Origin: Eulemur rufifrons
Lineage: Eukaryota; Chordata; Mammalia; Primates; Lemuridae
Direction of reading: 5' to 3'
Assembly (NCBI RefSeq): GCF_041146395.1
Contig: NC_090997.1
Coordinates: 33,831,501 to 33,895,500, forward strand
DNA length: 64,000 bases
The notes beneath the pieces were generated by a model that did no database searches, was not told the origin of the DNA, and worked only from the letters and a program-made list of their open reading frames with translations. Below, piece after piece: positions 37,560 through 50,265 of this stretch (position 1 is its first letter; each line of letters starts with the position of its first letter). A program made the translations under genes and the position numbers.

Positions 37560-38565
37560 ATCATATAAAAACTCAGATTAATTTTCCCAAACATCAACAA
37601 AACACTGTAAAACTCATACAATAATCCATCAAAGATTTCTGCATTATATAAAGCATTTAAAATCCAACTTAGAAATGATTTAATGCTTTGCTTAACGAAC
37701 TGTTTATTATGTTGTATCTAGTGTTTTGTGAATATTGGATTCAAATTACCTTGACTTTCTATGCTCAATAATAAATGTGTACTGTTATATAACCAAAGAA
37801 ATAATATGCTAAATATGGTAGAAATGCTTCTAAATTGAATCTAGGTGTTAGTGCCTCCAGATAACTGGCAGAAGCAAATATAGAAGCTAAACCCTCAGGA
37901 AAATAACATGAGTAAGAAACAAACATTATCAGGAAAGCAGTTGAGATACTTCTGCAAAAACTGTAAAACTTCCTTCTTGAACATACAAACACCTTAACAT
38001 TTTTGTTGATGTATATGTTGATATATCACAATTAGTTTTTATTTCAGATAGTAAATTTTTGATAAAATATTTGCATGTCACTATTGCAAATATATAAATA
38101 TTGAGAGCTCAGAAGAGAGGGATATTTCTATTTGGATTTATTTCTTCTATCCTATTTTTGTGTTTTTTATGTGACCCATCTGTCTGTTTCTTTTTTGGTT
38201 TATTTTGTTTGTTATTTTGTTTTGTCTTTTTAAAATATTGATTGAATTTTTTTTTCTCACTCATGTTTTCCTCCACAGATTTGAAAGTTAAACATTCTTT
38301 TTCTATTCTTTTATTGGTTACCTGAACATTTTCAACATTCAACATATCTATTTAACTTACAAAAATCTGAATGTATAATTTTCACTCCTTTAAACAGGTT
38401 CTTACTAAACCTTTAAATCTGATCACCGCTTCCTAACTTAATATGTAATTATTGGATATCATAGCTCTATCTTGTCTTAAATCCAAAAGGAAGTATTTTT
38501 ATACATTCAGTGCACAAAAAGGTTTGTATTTACCACTTTCTTTTTCCTTTAATTATTTTTACACC
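37560..38565. other. AT-rich intergenic DNA, nothing identified
   Basis: No gene seen. Short frames (37765-37992, 38109-38345 minus) are low-complexity. May include diverged L1. Confidence 0.35.
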
Positions 38566-38569
38566 TTCC

Positions 38570-38832
38570 ATGTAGACATGAGTTCATTTGACCTGGAGTA
38601 CATCTTTTGAATTTTCTTAAGAGAGTATCCTTTGGTTGCAAACTCTCTCACTTTTTCCTGATCTGACAATAACTTTATTTCTCTTTCATTCTTCAAAGTT
38701 ATTTTTGCTAAGTATATAATTCTAGATTGACAGGTATTTTCTCTCATCACATTGAAAATATTTCACTGTTTTCTGGCTTCTATCGTTGCTGAGAAGTCAA
38801 TTGTCAAGCATAGTTTCCTTCTCTCTGGTTTT
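38570..38832 (-). repeat. L1/HAL1-type fragment, reverse
   Basis: ATATAATTCTAGATTGACAG and TTTTCTGGCTTCTATCGTTG are typical of reverse L1M/HAL1. Confidence 0.6.
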
Positions 38833-38835
38833 TTT

Positions 38836-40155
38836 GTTTGTTTGTTGTTGTTACATAATAGCTGTACATATTTTTAGGGTACTGTGGGTTTTTTTGACAC
38901 ATGTACATAATGTGTAATGATCAAACCAGGGCAACTGGGACATCTATAATCCCAAACATAAACTCTTTCTTTATGTTGGGACCGTTCCAATTCCTCTCTT
39001 CCAGCAATTTTGAACTGTATAACAAATTTTTGTTAAGTATAGTTACCCTACTGTACTAGTGAACACTAGGTCTTATTCCTTCTATCTAATTGTATTTTGT
39101 ACACCTAACCAAGCTCTCTTCTTTCCCCTTTCCCCACTACCCTTCCCAGCCTCTACCGATCAACTCTCTACCTTTATCAGATCCACATTTTTAGCTTCTG
39201 GGTATCAGAGACAACTTGCAGTATTTGCCTTTCTTTGCCTGGCTTATTTTACTTAACTAAATGACCTCCAGTTCCATCCATGTTGCTGCAAATGACAGGA
39301 TTTCTTCTTTTCTGTGCTATATAATATTACTTTGTATATATGTATCATATCTTCATTTTTTAAAATGTTTTATTGATATATAATAGCTGTACATATTTTG
39401 GAGGTACATGTGATATTTTGATACCTATATACAATGTTTAATGATCAAATAAGGGTAATTTGGATATCTATCACCTTAGACATTTAATCTTTTCTTTGTA
39501 CCACATTTTCTGTGTACATTCATCCACTGATGGACACTTAGGTTGAGATTCCACATCATAACTATTGTGAATAGGGCTGCAATAAACATGTGAGTGCAGA
39601 TTCCTTTTAGCACACTGATTTCTTTTCCTTTGGATATATATACAAATCAACATAGCACTGGCACAATAACAGAGACATGGACCAATGGATCATAACAGAG
39701 AACCCAGATATAAAACCATCCTCATACTGCCATCTGATCTTTGACAAAGCAGATAAAAACATACACTGGGGAAAAGAATCCCTATTCAATAAATGGTGCT
39801 GGGAAAATTGGATAGCCATATGTAGAAGACTGAAACAGGTTCTGCACCTCTCACCACTCACAGAAATTAATTCACAGTGGATATCAGACTTAAACCTAAG
39901 GCATGAAACTCTAAGAATTCTAGAAAAGGTTGAAAAAACTCTTATAGATATGGGCCTAGGCAAATAATTTACGAGGAAGACCCCAAAGGCAATCACAGCA
40001 ACAACAAAAATAAATAAATGGGACCTGATTAAATTAAAAGGCTTCTACTGAGCCCAGGAAACAATCAATAGAGCAAACAGACAATCTACAGAATGGGAGA
40101 AAATATTTGCATTCTATGCATTGAATAAAGGGCTTACAACCAGAATCTACAAATG
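38836..40155 (-). mobile_element. L1MA/L1PB-type elements, reverse, one with an inverted 5' end
   Basis: Two reverse L1 3' UTRs are present, from about 38850 (ATAATAGCTGTACATATTTT) and again from about 39370, both with TAATGATCAAA. Reverse ORF2 C-terminal text continues to about 39650 (TTCCTTTGGATATATATACA). From 39655 to 40155 ORF2 text is forward, including [18 protein letters not shown]. For a minus-strand L1 this forward block is the inverted 5' end expected of twin priming. The forward block is open over 39677-39967 only. Confidence 0.78.
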
Positions 40156-40159
40156 GATA

Positions 40160-40865
40160 TTAATTATTTTTAACTACCTTAAAGTATTCACCATTAGTTT
40201 AAAAGCTAGAAGAGATGATAGAAAGGTTTCACATCTTCTGGAGTAAGTACTAATGCTGTAGAGAAGATCTCTGCCTGTGTCACCAGCACATGGAATTAAT
40301 TAGAAGCTAATAGACTAACCACAGTAATTACAGTTGACAATGGGCTGTGACTGTTTAGTCTTTAATGCAATCCCAGCACCAATGTTTGCATCAACAGGAA
40401 TTGGACTACTAAAGTGAATATCCTCCTCTAGGGGTGACATTTCTAGATGTCCCATGTTAATTAATTGGAGACATAAGATTCTCCCAGAGGCTAGGGTAAT
40501 GGGCTAATTAGAAAATTGCACACCGACAAAATAAGAAATTTTGTTTTTCCTGTCCAATTTTCCTGTCTTCTATGTCTACCATTCTGTCTTTTCCTGTGTT
40601 TTCCTTTCTCTTCTTTTCTACATGAAAGGTTTTATTATACTTTTTCTATTTCTTGTCTTATCACTTCTATCTGATATATTGAGGGCAAACAAGTTGCCTT
40701 TAAGTGTCCAGGTCCTTGGATTACTAGGAGACACATTTATACCTGATGAAGAGGAGTGTACCTCAAGCAGAAGTCTCCACTTTGGAGTAGATTCAATACT
40801 TTTTGATTTGATTTGGGGGGCTTGGGGTACAATCCATGCACTTGAAGAAGAGTTGTACAGATGTT
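40160..40865. other. Intergenic DNA, unassigned
   Basis: No repeat recognised. The 142-codon frame at 40541-40969 runs into the MLT1 LTR and is not gene-like. Confidence 0.4.
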
Positions 40866-40869
40866 GTAT

Positions 40870-41325
40870 AGTCAAAGGGGTGGACTATAGCAGACATTAC
40901 TGGTTGTCTATCTATTCCCCATCTCTTCTAAATAAATGGATCTCAATTGTTTTCATTATGTCCAGCTAGAATAATTCACTTTCCTTCCCTTAATTTCAGT
41001 TATGGTTTGCCATGTTGTAGCTCTGGTCAATGAGAAACAGGTGGAAATTCCTCAGGAGGACAACCTTCCTGAATAAAAGGCAAAGTCCACTTTGCCCTTG
41101 AGACTCCTAGCGATACAGCAGCCATCATTATGAACATAAGGATGAACGATGCATGCTAAGAAGGTGGAAGCAGCAAACAGAAAAGGTTAAGCCTTGATGG
41201 CTTTGTGGAGGCTTGTTGGCTGACTCTTGACTCAAGACTTTTCTGCTTGAAACAGATAAATCTTACTTAAACCAGTATTTGGGGGGATTTTCTATTTGTG
41301 GCTGAACACATTCTTAATAGATACA
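40870..41325 (+). mobile_element. MLT1 LTR (MaLR)
   Basis: Matches MLT1 order: GTAGCTCTGGTCAATGAGAA, GCAGCCATCATTATGAACAT, ACAGATAAATCTTACTTAAA, GTGGCTGAACACATTCTTAA. No internal region attached. Confidence 0.75.
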
Positions 41326-41582
41326 TTTGTAATATAAGGATTCAGAATCCTCAGGAACAGGGCATCTCTATCTTTCTGTACTTTGCTGTACCCAGAGATA
41401 CCAGGTTCAGCTCAGTTGGAAAGTGACTCTGTTCTTCTCTCCTGTTTTTAAAGCCAGAGTGATCAGTGTTTATGCGTCTTTGCTGTTATATCATTTTTCT
41501 TCTCCCAAATGTGGCTGTTAATGAAATTTCTAAATAGACTACTCTCTATTCCTAAAACCTTTTTCTAATTTGGAGGGACATT

Positions 41583-41790
41583 ATGATTTTGTGGTTAAAA
41601 GAACAATCTCTGGAGTCAGATAACCATTGTTCAATTCCCCCCTTTCCCATTACAATTTGTATGATCTTGAGCAATCACTTAACATTTTTGAGATTATTTC
41701 TATACCTCAAAAATGGGGAGAGTGATAATGCCCACCTCATGTAGTTGTTGCAGGATTAAATAAAATTTGGCAGGAAAACATGTAGGAAAG
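41583..41790 (+). repeat. MIR SINE
   Basis: CTCTGGAGTCAGATAACCAT, CTCAAAAATGGGGAGAGTGA and GTTGCAGGATTAAATAAAAT follow the MIR consensus. Confidence 0.87.
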
Positions 41791-42249
41791 GGTATATTGA
41801 CTTTTTTTTCCATGAAGAGTTTAAAATTTTAAATATGGCATTATTTTAGAATTTCTGCACTGTTTGAAAGGAATCTAAGTTCCATCCCAACTCAAAAATT
41901 TAATAGCTTTTTTGAAATATATGAAGGTTGTGTGGTAGAGGTGAGGGAATCAGAACAGAAACTTAAAAAAAATTAGAATAGGAGGGAGAGACTGAGTTCA
42001 TTGAGATTCATGTACAAAAATGTTTCCTTTTTCCTTATACTATTGTTAATATTTATTTACTTTAGCTTTGGAGCTACTAAAAACGTGAGAGCTGAGTGAT
42101 GTTGGATTTTCCAGTTAAACATGTTCCTTTATAAGAAAAGATTTTAAAATAAATAGATAAATATCCTAACATGTTGTAACTCCTAACTTTTTCTCCTAAT
42201 GTATGTTTTGTTTTCCCCATAACAAAACTGGAAGGAATCTATAAGTGTT

Positions 42250-42445
42250 ATTTAACAATACAGAGCACCTACTAGGTGCAAAGCACTTTGCATCTATTAT
42301 ATAATTTAGTTCATCTCCCAGTAACCCTTTATTGTCTCTCATTTTGAAAATAAGAAAATTGAGGAGAAAAGACATTAAACAACGAGTCCCAGTTTACTCA
42401 TATGTTAAACAGAGTTATAGGGATTTAAGCTAATCCAGGTAAAAT
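42250..42445 (-). repeat. MIR SINE
   Basis: Inverted MIR: GAGCACCTACTAGGTGCAAA and ATAAGAAAATTGAGGAGAAA. Confidence 0.75.
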
Positions 42446-42449
42446 CTCT

Positions 42450-43775
42450 GATTTTTGCAGTATAATTCAAAACAGAAAACAATCTAGCACAAGCTTAATA
42501 ATTTTCATTTAAACCCCAAATTAGAACATCATTCAAGGAGTATTAAGGAAATAGGAGTACTTTCATAATTCAAATATGAGGAGTAGTTTTATTTCCCCTC
42601 CCTACCCCAAAATGACTTTCTTTATCAGAACAAAGAAATTTGGAGGCTTAGTAAATCAATGAAGGCGGAGATAAATCCAACATTTTGGAGAATCTATGTG
42701 TCCATGTGTCTATAACCCAATTAACTGTGCATATGTGTATACATAAAAAATAAATACTACCAATAGAAAATGTATCTTTGATTTAACAAAGAGCTTAAAA
42801 ACAAACTTTACCAAAAAAGAGGTAAATTCATTCAATAAGAAAATGAATTAAGCCATTTCTGTCCTTTTGATATTTTCAAATTCTAACAGATTTCCTTCTA
42901 ACTCAGATACCATTGTTATAAAGAAAATTGTTAGCTACTATAGTATAATACATTCATATATTATCGTTTTTTTAACCCAAAGCACATAAGTACTAAAACA
43001 TTCTTGTATTATTTACTGAAGTAAAAAATATTGTCAGTTTGATATAACTCTTCTAAGGTTGTGATTACCACAAGGAATGTGTATTTTTATTAAATTTCTC
43101 AAAAAAGATGTAGCAACCCACAAAGGACACACTCACATTAAAATAACACTCAGATCAAATGTCCATGCTTGAATCTCTCATAAAATACCTCTAGTGAAGT
43201 GATGAGTAGGCAGCTATAAACCATAGTTATTTTAATTTGCTGATTGATATTCTATTAGCATCCTAATCTAAGAAGCTCTTGTATAAATTTATGTGAAATC
43301 AGATAAAGTTTGAATAAACCCATGGTGTCATTTCAAGGATCTATATTCTAATGCAATCAAGAAAAAAACATCTCAGAGAGCCCTTAAATAACCACTGACC
43401 CTGAACCAACTGACCACTCATTTGTTCTTTGGCTATTTTGCTGCGTTTTTCATTTTCGTCCTATGGCGGAGGTAGAAAGATATGTTAATTTTTAGGTATA
43501 AAAATATTGATTTTTAACTGTCTAGAATATTACTAAAACAGACATGCTTACTTACCTGTGGACCTTCCCTGGTATTGTACACTTTGAAAGATTTTATTTT
43601 AAATTGGAAAAATATTTTTCATGTGAACGTTTAGCATCATTTTTCCAGGAAGATAAAAAAAGCCAAAATTCTAAATATAGAAACAAATGGTATGTAGACC
43701 AATATATATTACCAAAAGGCAGCAAGCAAAACTTCCCACCTCAATACCTTCAAAGGCTGTCCTAAAGAGTTTGTC
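42450..43775. other. AT-rich intergenic DNA, nothing identified
   Basis: No gene or named repeat recognised. Confidence 0.4.
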
Positions 43776-43778
43776 CAA

Positions 43779-43998
43779 AGCAAGGTTTCCCAACCTTGGC
43801 CCTATTGACATTTTGAGTAGGATAAATTCTTGTTACGGGGCTGTCCTGTGCATTGTAGAATGTTTAGCAACATCCATTCCTCTACCCCGTGGATGCCAGC
43901 AGCAACAAATTCCTACACCTTTTCCTATACTATGCACTGTGACAACCAACAATATCTCCAGACATTGCACATATGCCCTGGAGGACAAAATCATCATG
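43779..43998 (-). repeat. MER20 hAT-Charlie element
   Basis: Reads in reverse as MER20: GGTTTCCCAACCTTGGCCCT, GGGGCTGTCCTGTGCATTGT, AGAATGTTTAGCAACATCC, ATATCTCCAGACATTGCACA. Near full length. The 108-codon frame across it is not a gene. Confidence 0.9.
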
Positions 43999-43999
43999 G

Positions 44000-45910
44000 G
44001 TGTAAAGAATTAGCTCTGGATGAATAAATGTTTCTAAAACATACTAGTTGGCTTTGGGTTATCAAGTTTTAGGTAATATTTCTGTTATTGCATGTTACGT
44101 AGTTAAGTATACTCTAAAAAGATTGTAAAGCTTTTGAAAAATTACAGTAAACCACAGGCTGCATTAGGTAGGGATAATGTTTGTTCTACGGTTTTGACAC
44201 ATGGTAGGAACTCAACAATTGATGAATGAATAAATTCTCACTAAGAAAATAAGACAGGAGTTTGGTCTAAACTCAGACATGAACCACTGTAAAACTGGAC
44301 ACTGAGAGAGGCCCACCTTAGAGGCCCAGGTAAGGGCTAGGGAGAATAGCCCCAATGTCAGGTGTGAGCAGTAGTCTGCTAGGCAGAAGAGTATTCTTTG
44401 CTGCAGGAATTATGCAATAAGAGGTTATCTAATGTGTATAACCCAGGAATGCTGGAGCCAAGATGACATCCAGAGGGCAGGCAGGCAGTTATCACTGCAG
44501 CAGTAGGTAAACCAGTAACAGGACTCCAGTTCCCATTTTGGGACACAGGGACAAAATTTTAATTCCTGAGGGTGACTGAGAAGAACAAAAATGAGCATTT
44601 TCCATTACAAAGTACTAGTCAGGCAACAGAAAAAGAGATCTAAGCATAGAAATGACTATGATCCCTTTATCAGAGTTGAGGCCCCAGCTGGACTCACAAT
44701 CTTCCCTTGTATTACATGAGTAGATTCCCAGTCATTTGTATGCTTTGGTGGGCAATATTTTAAAGCATTGGATTGCAATTATATTAACATATATGTATAT
44801 GTGTTTATATAAACACACACTAAATCATACACATGTACACATAAAATCATACTCTTGGATTTATAATATCCAAACTCTGGAAGATTAATTTGGAATATAA
44901 ATATTATTTCGAGTAAATATGCTCCTACAGTATAGCCATATGAAAAAAATAATGAGAGTTCAAGGACTCATTTAGACACTTCTAACAGAAAAAGCCATAA
45001 CAGAGATACAAAATCTGAGTGGAAGGGCTTTTAGTGACCACAAACCTTGCTATTCTAGAACTCCCTTGATAGAAATGTCATCAAGGTATTCCTGACTGAA
45101 GCCTGAGAAATAGTATAGACTATTCCAGAGAGGTCAAATAAGTTCTGCCTATTCTGAATTTTCTCATATGTCCAATACAAGTCATCCTGATGATATCCTC
45201 TAGAGAATCCTTATAAAATTCATTCTTTAAGAATATACTCCAACATCTCAAAATCTGGGACCCATAAACCCCAGGTTTTATGAATTATATCCACGTGTCT
45301 GTGAACCCCAGAACTTGTACTAAAAATTATGGTTTTTTTTTTTTTTTTACTTTTTCTAAGGCTTTTACCCAATTCTCAAACCTCCGTTATCCAGAAAAAC
45401 TTTGTAATCATAAATTCACAAATATTCTAGAGTGATGAATTCAACACCTATTACAAGATGTCAAAAATATCACATCTATTTTTGAGTGAAAGTTAAACAC
45501 TACTGCCATTTGAATATTGCTGTTAGAACTGAATAATATCCAAAGCTATATACATTAAGGTTTACTTTGTTTAGTTGTATCTAGTAGCCTTTAATAAGAC
45601 ATACATCTACACATGTATTGCATGGTACATTATCAGATGTCGTTGTGTCCACTTGCTTTTACACTTCACAAATAGTTACCTAAAAACACGTATGTAAAAC
45701 TCAAAGTTTCATTTCTGGGTTATCTCAAAGTTTACTCATAGAAACCAATTTTTTACAAGTTCATACTTCTATAATTTTTACATGTCTGCTAAATCTCAGC
45801 TAAAGGTTAACAATTAAGGAAGATAATGCTTCAGAAAAACTAATCAGCTATATTTCAAATTACAAACTAAAGCACAAATTGAACCTAAGATAAATCTTGA
45901 TATGCATGAA
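44000..45910. other. Intergenic DNA, unassigned
   Basis: No gene. A T run lies at 45333-45349. A short MIR/L2-like tail may sit near 44190-44235. Confidence 0.4.
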
Positions 45911-45914
45911 TATT

Positions 45915-46130
45915 AGTAGTAGTAGTTATTTATTAAGGACTTACTATATTTCAGCACTGTGCTAAGGTCCTTACATGAGCTATTTCATTTAATCTTGTGA
46001 TATGGACATTATTATCCCCATTTTAAACATGAAAGAAATGAAGACAGCGAGATTCAGTAACTCAGCCAGGAACCAGAATCTCACAGTTTACAAGTTTTTT
46101 CTGATTCCAAATCCTGAGCATATTTTAAAA
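45915..46130 (-). repeat. MIR SINE
   Basis: Inverted MIR: TCAGCACTGTGCTAAGGTCC, TTATTATCCCCATTTTAAAC. Confidence 0.88.
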
Positions 46131-46134
46131 TATA

Positions 46135-47350
46135 TTTAGATATTTATTGGTATTTATTGCTCCACTTTCAATTCTCATCACTCAAAACAATATTGGGTCT
46201 TGCCCCCAGCTTCTTCCTCATTTTTAATCTTCCTATTCACATCAGGAAATATCTTCTTCCTTAAAAAAATTTTCAATTCTGTCTCTCTTTTTCTCAATAT
46301 GCTTCAGTCTCACATACAAAATGACATGCAAAAACAAAACCAAAAACCTTGAAAACATGCCAAGTAATACTCCCTCACTTCACTGTCCTTATACTGTGTT
46401 TCATCAAAATTTTACACCAGCGTGGCAAAACCCAACTTGGTTCCAATCCCATTTTTCCTCTGTTTTTCAGGACCTTGCCTCTCACTCAGATTAACTCTTT
46501 TTATTTTCCAGATTCCTATGCAAGGCCCAGTGTCTCCTTGTAGCATTTTGATCTTAACCATTTCCATAACCCAGAGCATCCCAATCAGAGTACTGCAGAC
46601 CTCGGGACATCCAGAACCTCAGGCCCATCACCTCTGCCTGTCACTGGCCTCTTACTTTTGCCCCAGTGGGCCATGAGTCTTGTCATTTTGTAGCTGAACC
46701 ATGACTCCAAAAGACAGGAAGTACTATTCTAAGTACCTAAGTAACAAACAGGACCATTCTTTAGTTCAGTGTTTTTCAAAAATAATTTCAACAGCCTTTC
46801 CGTTAATATAATTTTATGCAGAAAACTAGTATGTATATGTAGGAGAAAAACAAATCTCTAATTGAAACTCTGGAAACTTGTATGTCCCCACTCGTGCCAA
46901 CTCCTGACCTGTCTGGGGGCCTCCAGGTATCTCCTGTAGCTATCAGCAGCATTGTTGAAAACTGTGTTAAATATTTAGCAGGTATCAGCTTCTTTTTTTT
47001 CCATATAGTTTTTCCCTGATGATCTGGTCAGTTCCTCAGTCTTTCACTCTAAATAAAATCAAACAATAACATTTAGTTTATCTAGCATGCTTCTTCCTTC
47101 CTGGTAAAACTAAACATGAAAAATGCATGCTTAGTAAATTAAATTTTTTTAATATTAGCTATCAAATATGATGATTTTTATTTAAAATGGTATTAAAGTA
47201 CCGAATAAAATCAATAGAAGATGTCCCAAATTGTCTCAGACCTCACAATTGACAGTGAAACAGTATCAGTCAAAATTGCAGCTCAGTTATTCAAACACCT
47301 GTGCAGACTCACTTTCAGGACCTGTGAGAGCGGCTATAACAGCCACTCAA
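46135..47350. other. Intergenic DNA, unassigned
   Basis: Pyrimidine-rich stretches at 46200-46680 may be further L2 sequence, but no firm match was seen. Confidence 0.35.
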
Positions 47351-47379
47351 GTCTCAGGTGAGTCAACATCATGTTTTGT

Positions 47380-48670
47380 CTAGAGCCTTCCTCAAACCCA
47401 AATCCTCTGCTTGCTATAGTCTCTCTCCTACCTTTGAAATAATTATCTCCATGCCCTTATCTTCAAATTCTTTCTCTTCCTGCTCGGATCTGATTTTTAT
47501 TTCTACAATTCTGCAAGAAAACAAAAACAAAAACATTTTTCAAATGACCTCTTTTTTGCAAAATCCAAAATCTTTATCTTGTTTGATCTCTTTCCACCAT
47601 TTCCCTATGGAAGCTGCTTTTTAGACTGTTGTAGCAGTGGTCCTCAGGCATTACTCAGCTTCCTTTATGTCAGTCTCTTTCCTTCCTTTTTCCTCCTCCC
47701 ATACCCCAAATGCTCATGTTCACCAAGACTGGGCCGTCAGTCCTCTCCCTTTTTAAACTAGTCTACAAGTGCTTCTCCAGGTAATTTAATCCCAACTTAT
47801 TGATTCATCCATTATAGATATAGATTGGTGATTCTCAAATTTCAATTCTTATCTCCCCCCTGAGCTGCAGATTCATATATCCAACCACTGACTGAACATC
47901 TCCACTGGGCTGTCTCAACAGGTATGTCAAACTCAATACAAAATTGAACTTCCTTTCTCCAGACTGCTTCCCCTTCAGTCTTTCATAGTTAAGTGAACAA
48001 TACCACCATCCACTTAGATACTCATGCTTGAAAATTGGAAATTAGGTTTAACTTCTGTCCACAGATTGGTAGCTCTCACTAATCTCCAGTATAGACTCAT
48101 CTTTGAGTCCCCACACTCGGAATAATGTGTGCCACTCATAGGTGCTCAGTCCATATCAGGGGCTTTTCTGAAAGTAGAAATAGTAGCATGTAGGTTTCCT
48201 GTTTAACAGTCTTCTATGGCTTTCTGCATAAGTCAGGATAAAATCCAAAGTTCTTCCTGAAACTTAGCCTTAGAGCCCCTTTCTTACTTTTCCTACCTCT
48301 TGCTAGTACCTACACCTTCAAAAGCAACCTGAGCTCCCATAGAATGCAACTATTTATCATTCTCAAAGCATGATCAGCTCTCAAGATTTGACATTTTCTC
48401 AAATGTGTTCTCTGCCCTCATGTCTTCACCAAAGTCTAGTTTTTCTTCAAGACTCAGCTCATCTATTACATCCTTCAGGGAACCCTCTGTAGTTTCTATA
48501 ACATTCTGTGCAAACCTCTGTGAACTCATCACCATATCATAATTACCTGCTCATTTATCCATCTCCCCTACTACTCCGTGAGTATGATATGAATCAGGGC
48601 TTTCATCTCTGCACCACTCCAGCTACTATGGCCCTGATGATTAATGATTGCTTGTTGAAGGGATGAATAA
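47380..48670 (+). repeat. L2 LINE, 3' half
   Basis: In order: CTCTCTCCTACCTTTGAAAT, AACATCTCCACTGGGCTGTC, TCTATGGCTTTCTGCATAAG, TTCTTCAAGACTCAGCTCAT, TTGCTTGTTGAAGGGATGAA. This is the L2 ORF end and 3' UTR, ending with the short terminal repeat. Confidence 0.88.
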
Positions 48671-48737
48671 GTTTTGAGAGCTTCATAAAAGATGCTTTCT
48701 TAATTCCCCTTTGACAAATAATGGTAACATGTCAGTA

Positions 48738-48751
48738 CCACTAGGGGGCAC
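48738..48751 (+). promoter_or_regulatory. Candidate CTCF site facing KCNQ5
   Basis: CCACTAGGGGGCAC matches the CTCF core closely, in forward orientation, about 5.1 kb before the KCNQ5 start codon. Binding is not shown. Confidence 0.5.
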
Positions 48752-49379
48752 AGAATTATAACAGAATTTTCCAGTACAATAGCTCAAAGGAGATGTTTTC
48801 CTTTTTATCAACCTCTTCACATAGTTTTTAAATGTATAGATCTTTAAAAGATCAAATAACTCTATTCAAATTACATCCAGAAAGAAATGTTTAAATAGTT
48901 GGCTAAAAGATAGAGAGCAGTGCTGAAATACCAACATGTCAGAAAAATGAAAATGAAGTATAGCCAAATACAATAAATAGGGTTTTATAAATAAAACTGA
49001 AGATAGAACTAGGAAAAAGATCAAAATGTAAATATGATTTCAAGAAATTGTTACTATGAGACTTGAGACTGTTTCTAAAATTTCAATACAGAAAATATCT
49101 ATACAGGGAAACGCTTTCATGGGGGAAAAAAAAACAGTGAAAAAGCATACTGAAGCCATTTCTGTGTTTAGAATAAAATCCCACATCCTGCTCTTAAATA
49201 ACCAATAGAAACTTCTTAATATTTCTCTTTTGTAAAGAGAAACTGTCAAGATTATTAATACACAATAATAGGTTTGGGGTTTTTATTTCAAAAGTTGATA
49301 TTTTAATAGATCAGTAGTTAAAAATCTAGTTTTTGTTTTTTGCCTTCATCGTTTATTTTGCATCAAATACCCCTAAGTT

Positions 49380-49565
49380 TGACCGTCCAGCCTCAACTAC
49401 TTATTAGTTTCAAAAATTTATTAACTCTTCCGCACCTCAGTTTCTTCCCCTATAAATTGGGTATGATTATAATGCCTACTTATGAAACCGTTGTCACAAT
49501 CCAATGAAATCATTCTTGTAAACCACAGTGCCTAGCATATAGTAAACACATGCTAAATAATTGCT
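49380..49565 (+). repeat. MIR SINE
   Basis: CCGCACCTCAGTTTCTTCCC, GGGTATGATTATAATGCCTA and CAGTGCCTAGCATATAGTAA follow the MIR order. Confidence 0.87.
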
Positions 49566-50134
49566 ATAATTTTGCTTTGACAATTGTAATCAGCACAATA
49601 TTTTAGTAATTCCTAGACAAAGTAATTTTGTTAGCTGCTGGAATGCAAATGGTGAGACCTTTTGGAGCCCCTTCCCCACTATTTCTCAGCTCCCCACCAG
49701 CCTCTCCTTACGGTCGTACACACTCACACCTGTATCCTTTTTACATCCCTGGGGCAGAAGCTGTTTTGAGGAGCAATGTCTCATTTGCTGGGAAAGGTTG
49801 GCTTGGGATTCCTATTGTGTCAGAGCCTTCATGCAGTCTGGGTAGGCTCAGATGATCTCTGATGTTGTCCTGGGTTTTCTGATTAATTTGTGCTTGTTGG
49901 AGAAACATCTTGAAAAGCTTATATCATATCTCTTAGAGATAAGAATTCTTGATTGACAAGAAATGGTACTGTGGTATATACACTATACTGATATATTTAA
50001 AATAATAATAGGTAAATATGTTTACTGAACCATTGGTTATGAGTTCTATGAAATGCAGTATAGTTGCTGTGCTTTCTGGTGTGGTTATGGCCTAATAGGA
50101 GGGAAATAAAATTGAAAGAGAAGGGTGGAGTAGC

Positions 50135-50265
50135 TTAAAGGGCATTCTATTCAGGAGTGGGAGACTTCAATTCTACCTCTAGGCCTAGAAGGCAAATTGC
50201 TGAGCTTTGTACAAGTCATTGAACAGCAGCCAACCATGGATTTCCATTTCTCTATAAGTAAATGT
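50135..50265 (+). repeat. MIR-type SINE
   Basis: GGAGTGGGAGACTTCAATTC, TTGTACAAGTCATTGAACAG and TTTCCATTTCTCTATAAGTA keep MIR spacing at low identity. Confidence 0.5.

Larger units (their letters stand above)
33560..37560 (-). mobile_element. Long old L1, reverse
   Basis: Reverse L1M text in order: 3' side at 33560-34100 (TTACTATTCCATTGTAGGAA, GTTTCCAGTTTTTTGCTTTT), ORF2 at 34475-36840 (GGAATCCTTTTCTTTGGCTT, TTGGCTTTGTTGATTCTCTC), and ORF1-side text at 36915-37560. Broken everywhere. It contains an Alu monomer (34306-34468) and a 5S rRNA fragment (36846-36910). Confidence 0.8.

Noticed and set aside
40541..40969. 142-codon frame that could look like a membrane protein
   Set aside because: The hydrophobic text comes from T-rich DNA and the frame runs into an MLT1 LTR.
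43687..44013. 108-codon frame
   Set aside because: It crosses a MER20 transposon in reverse; not a gene.
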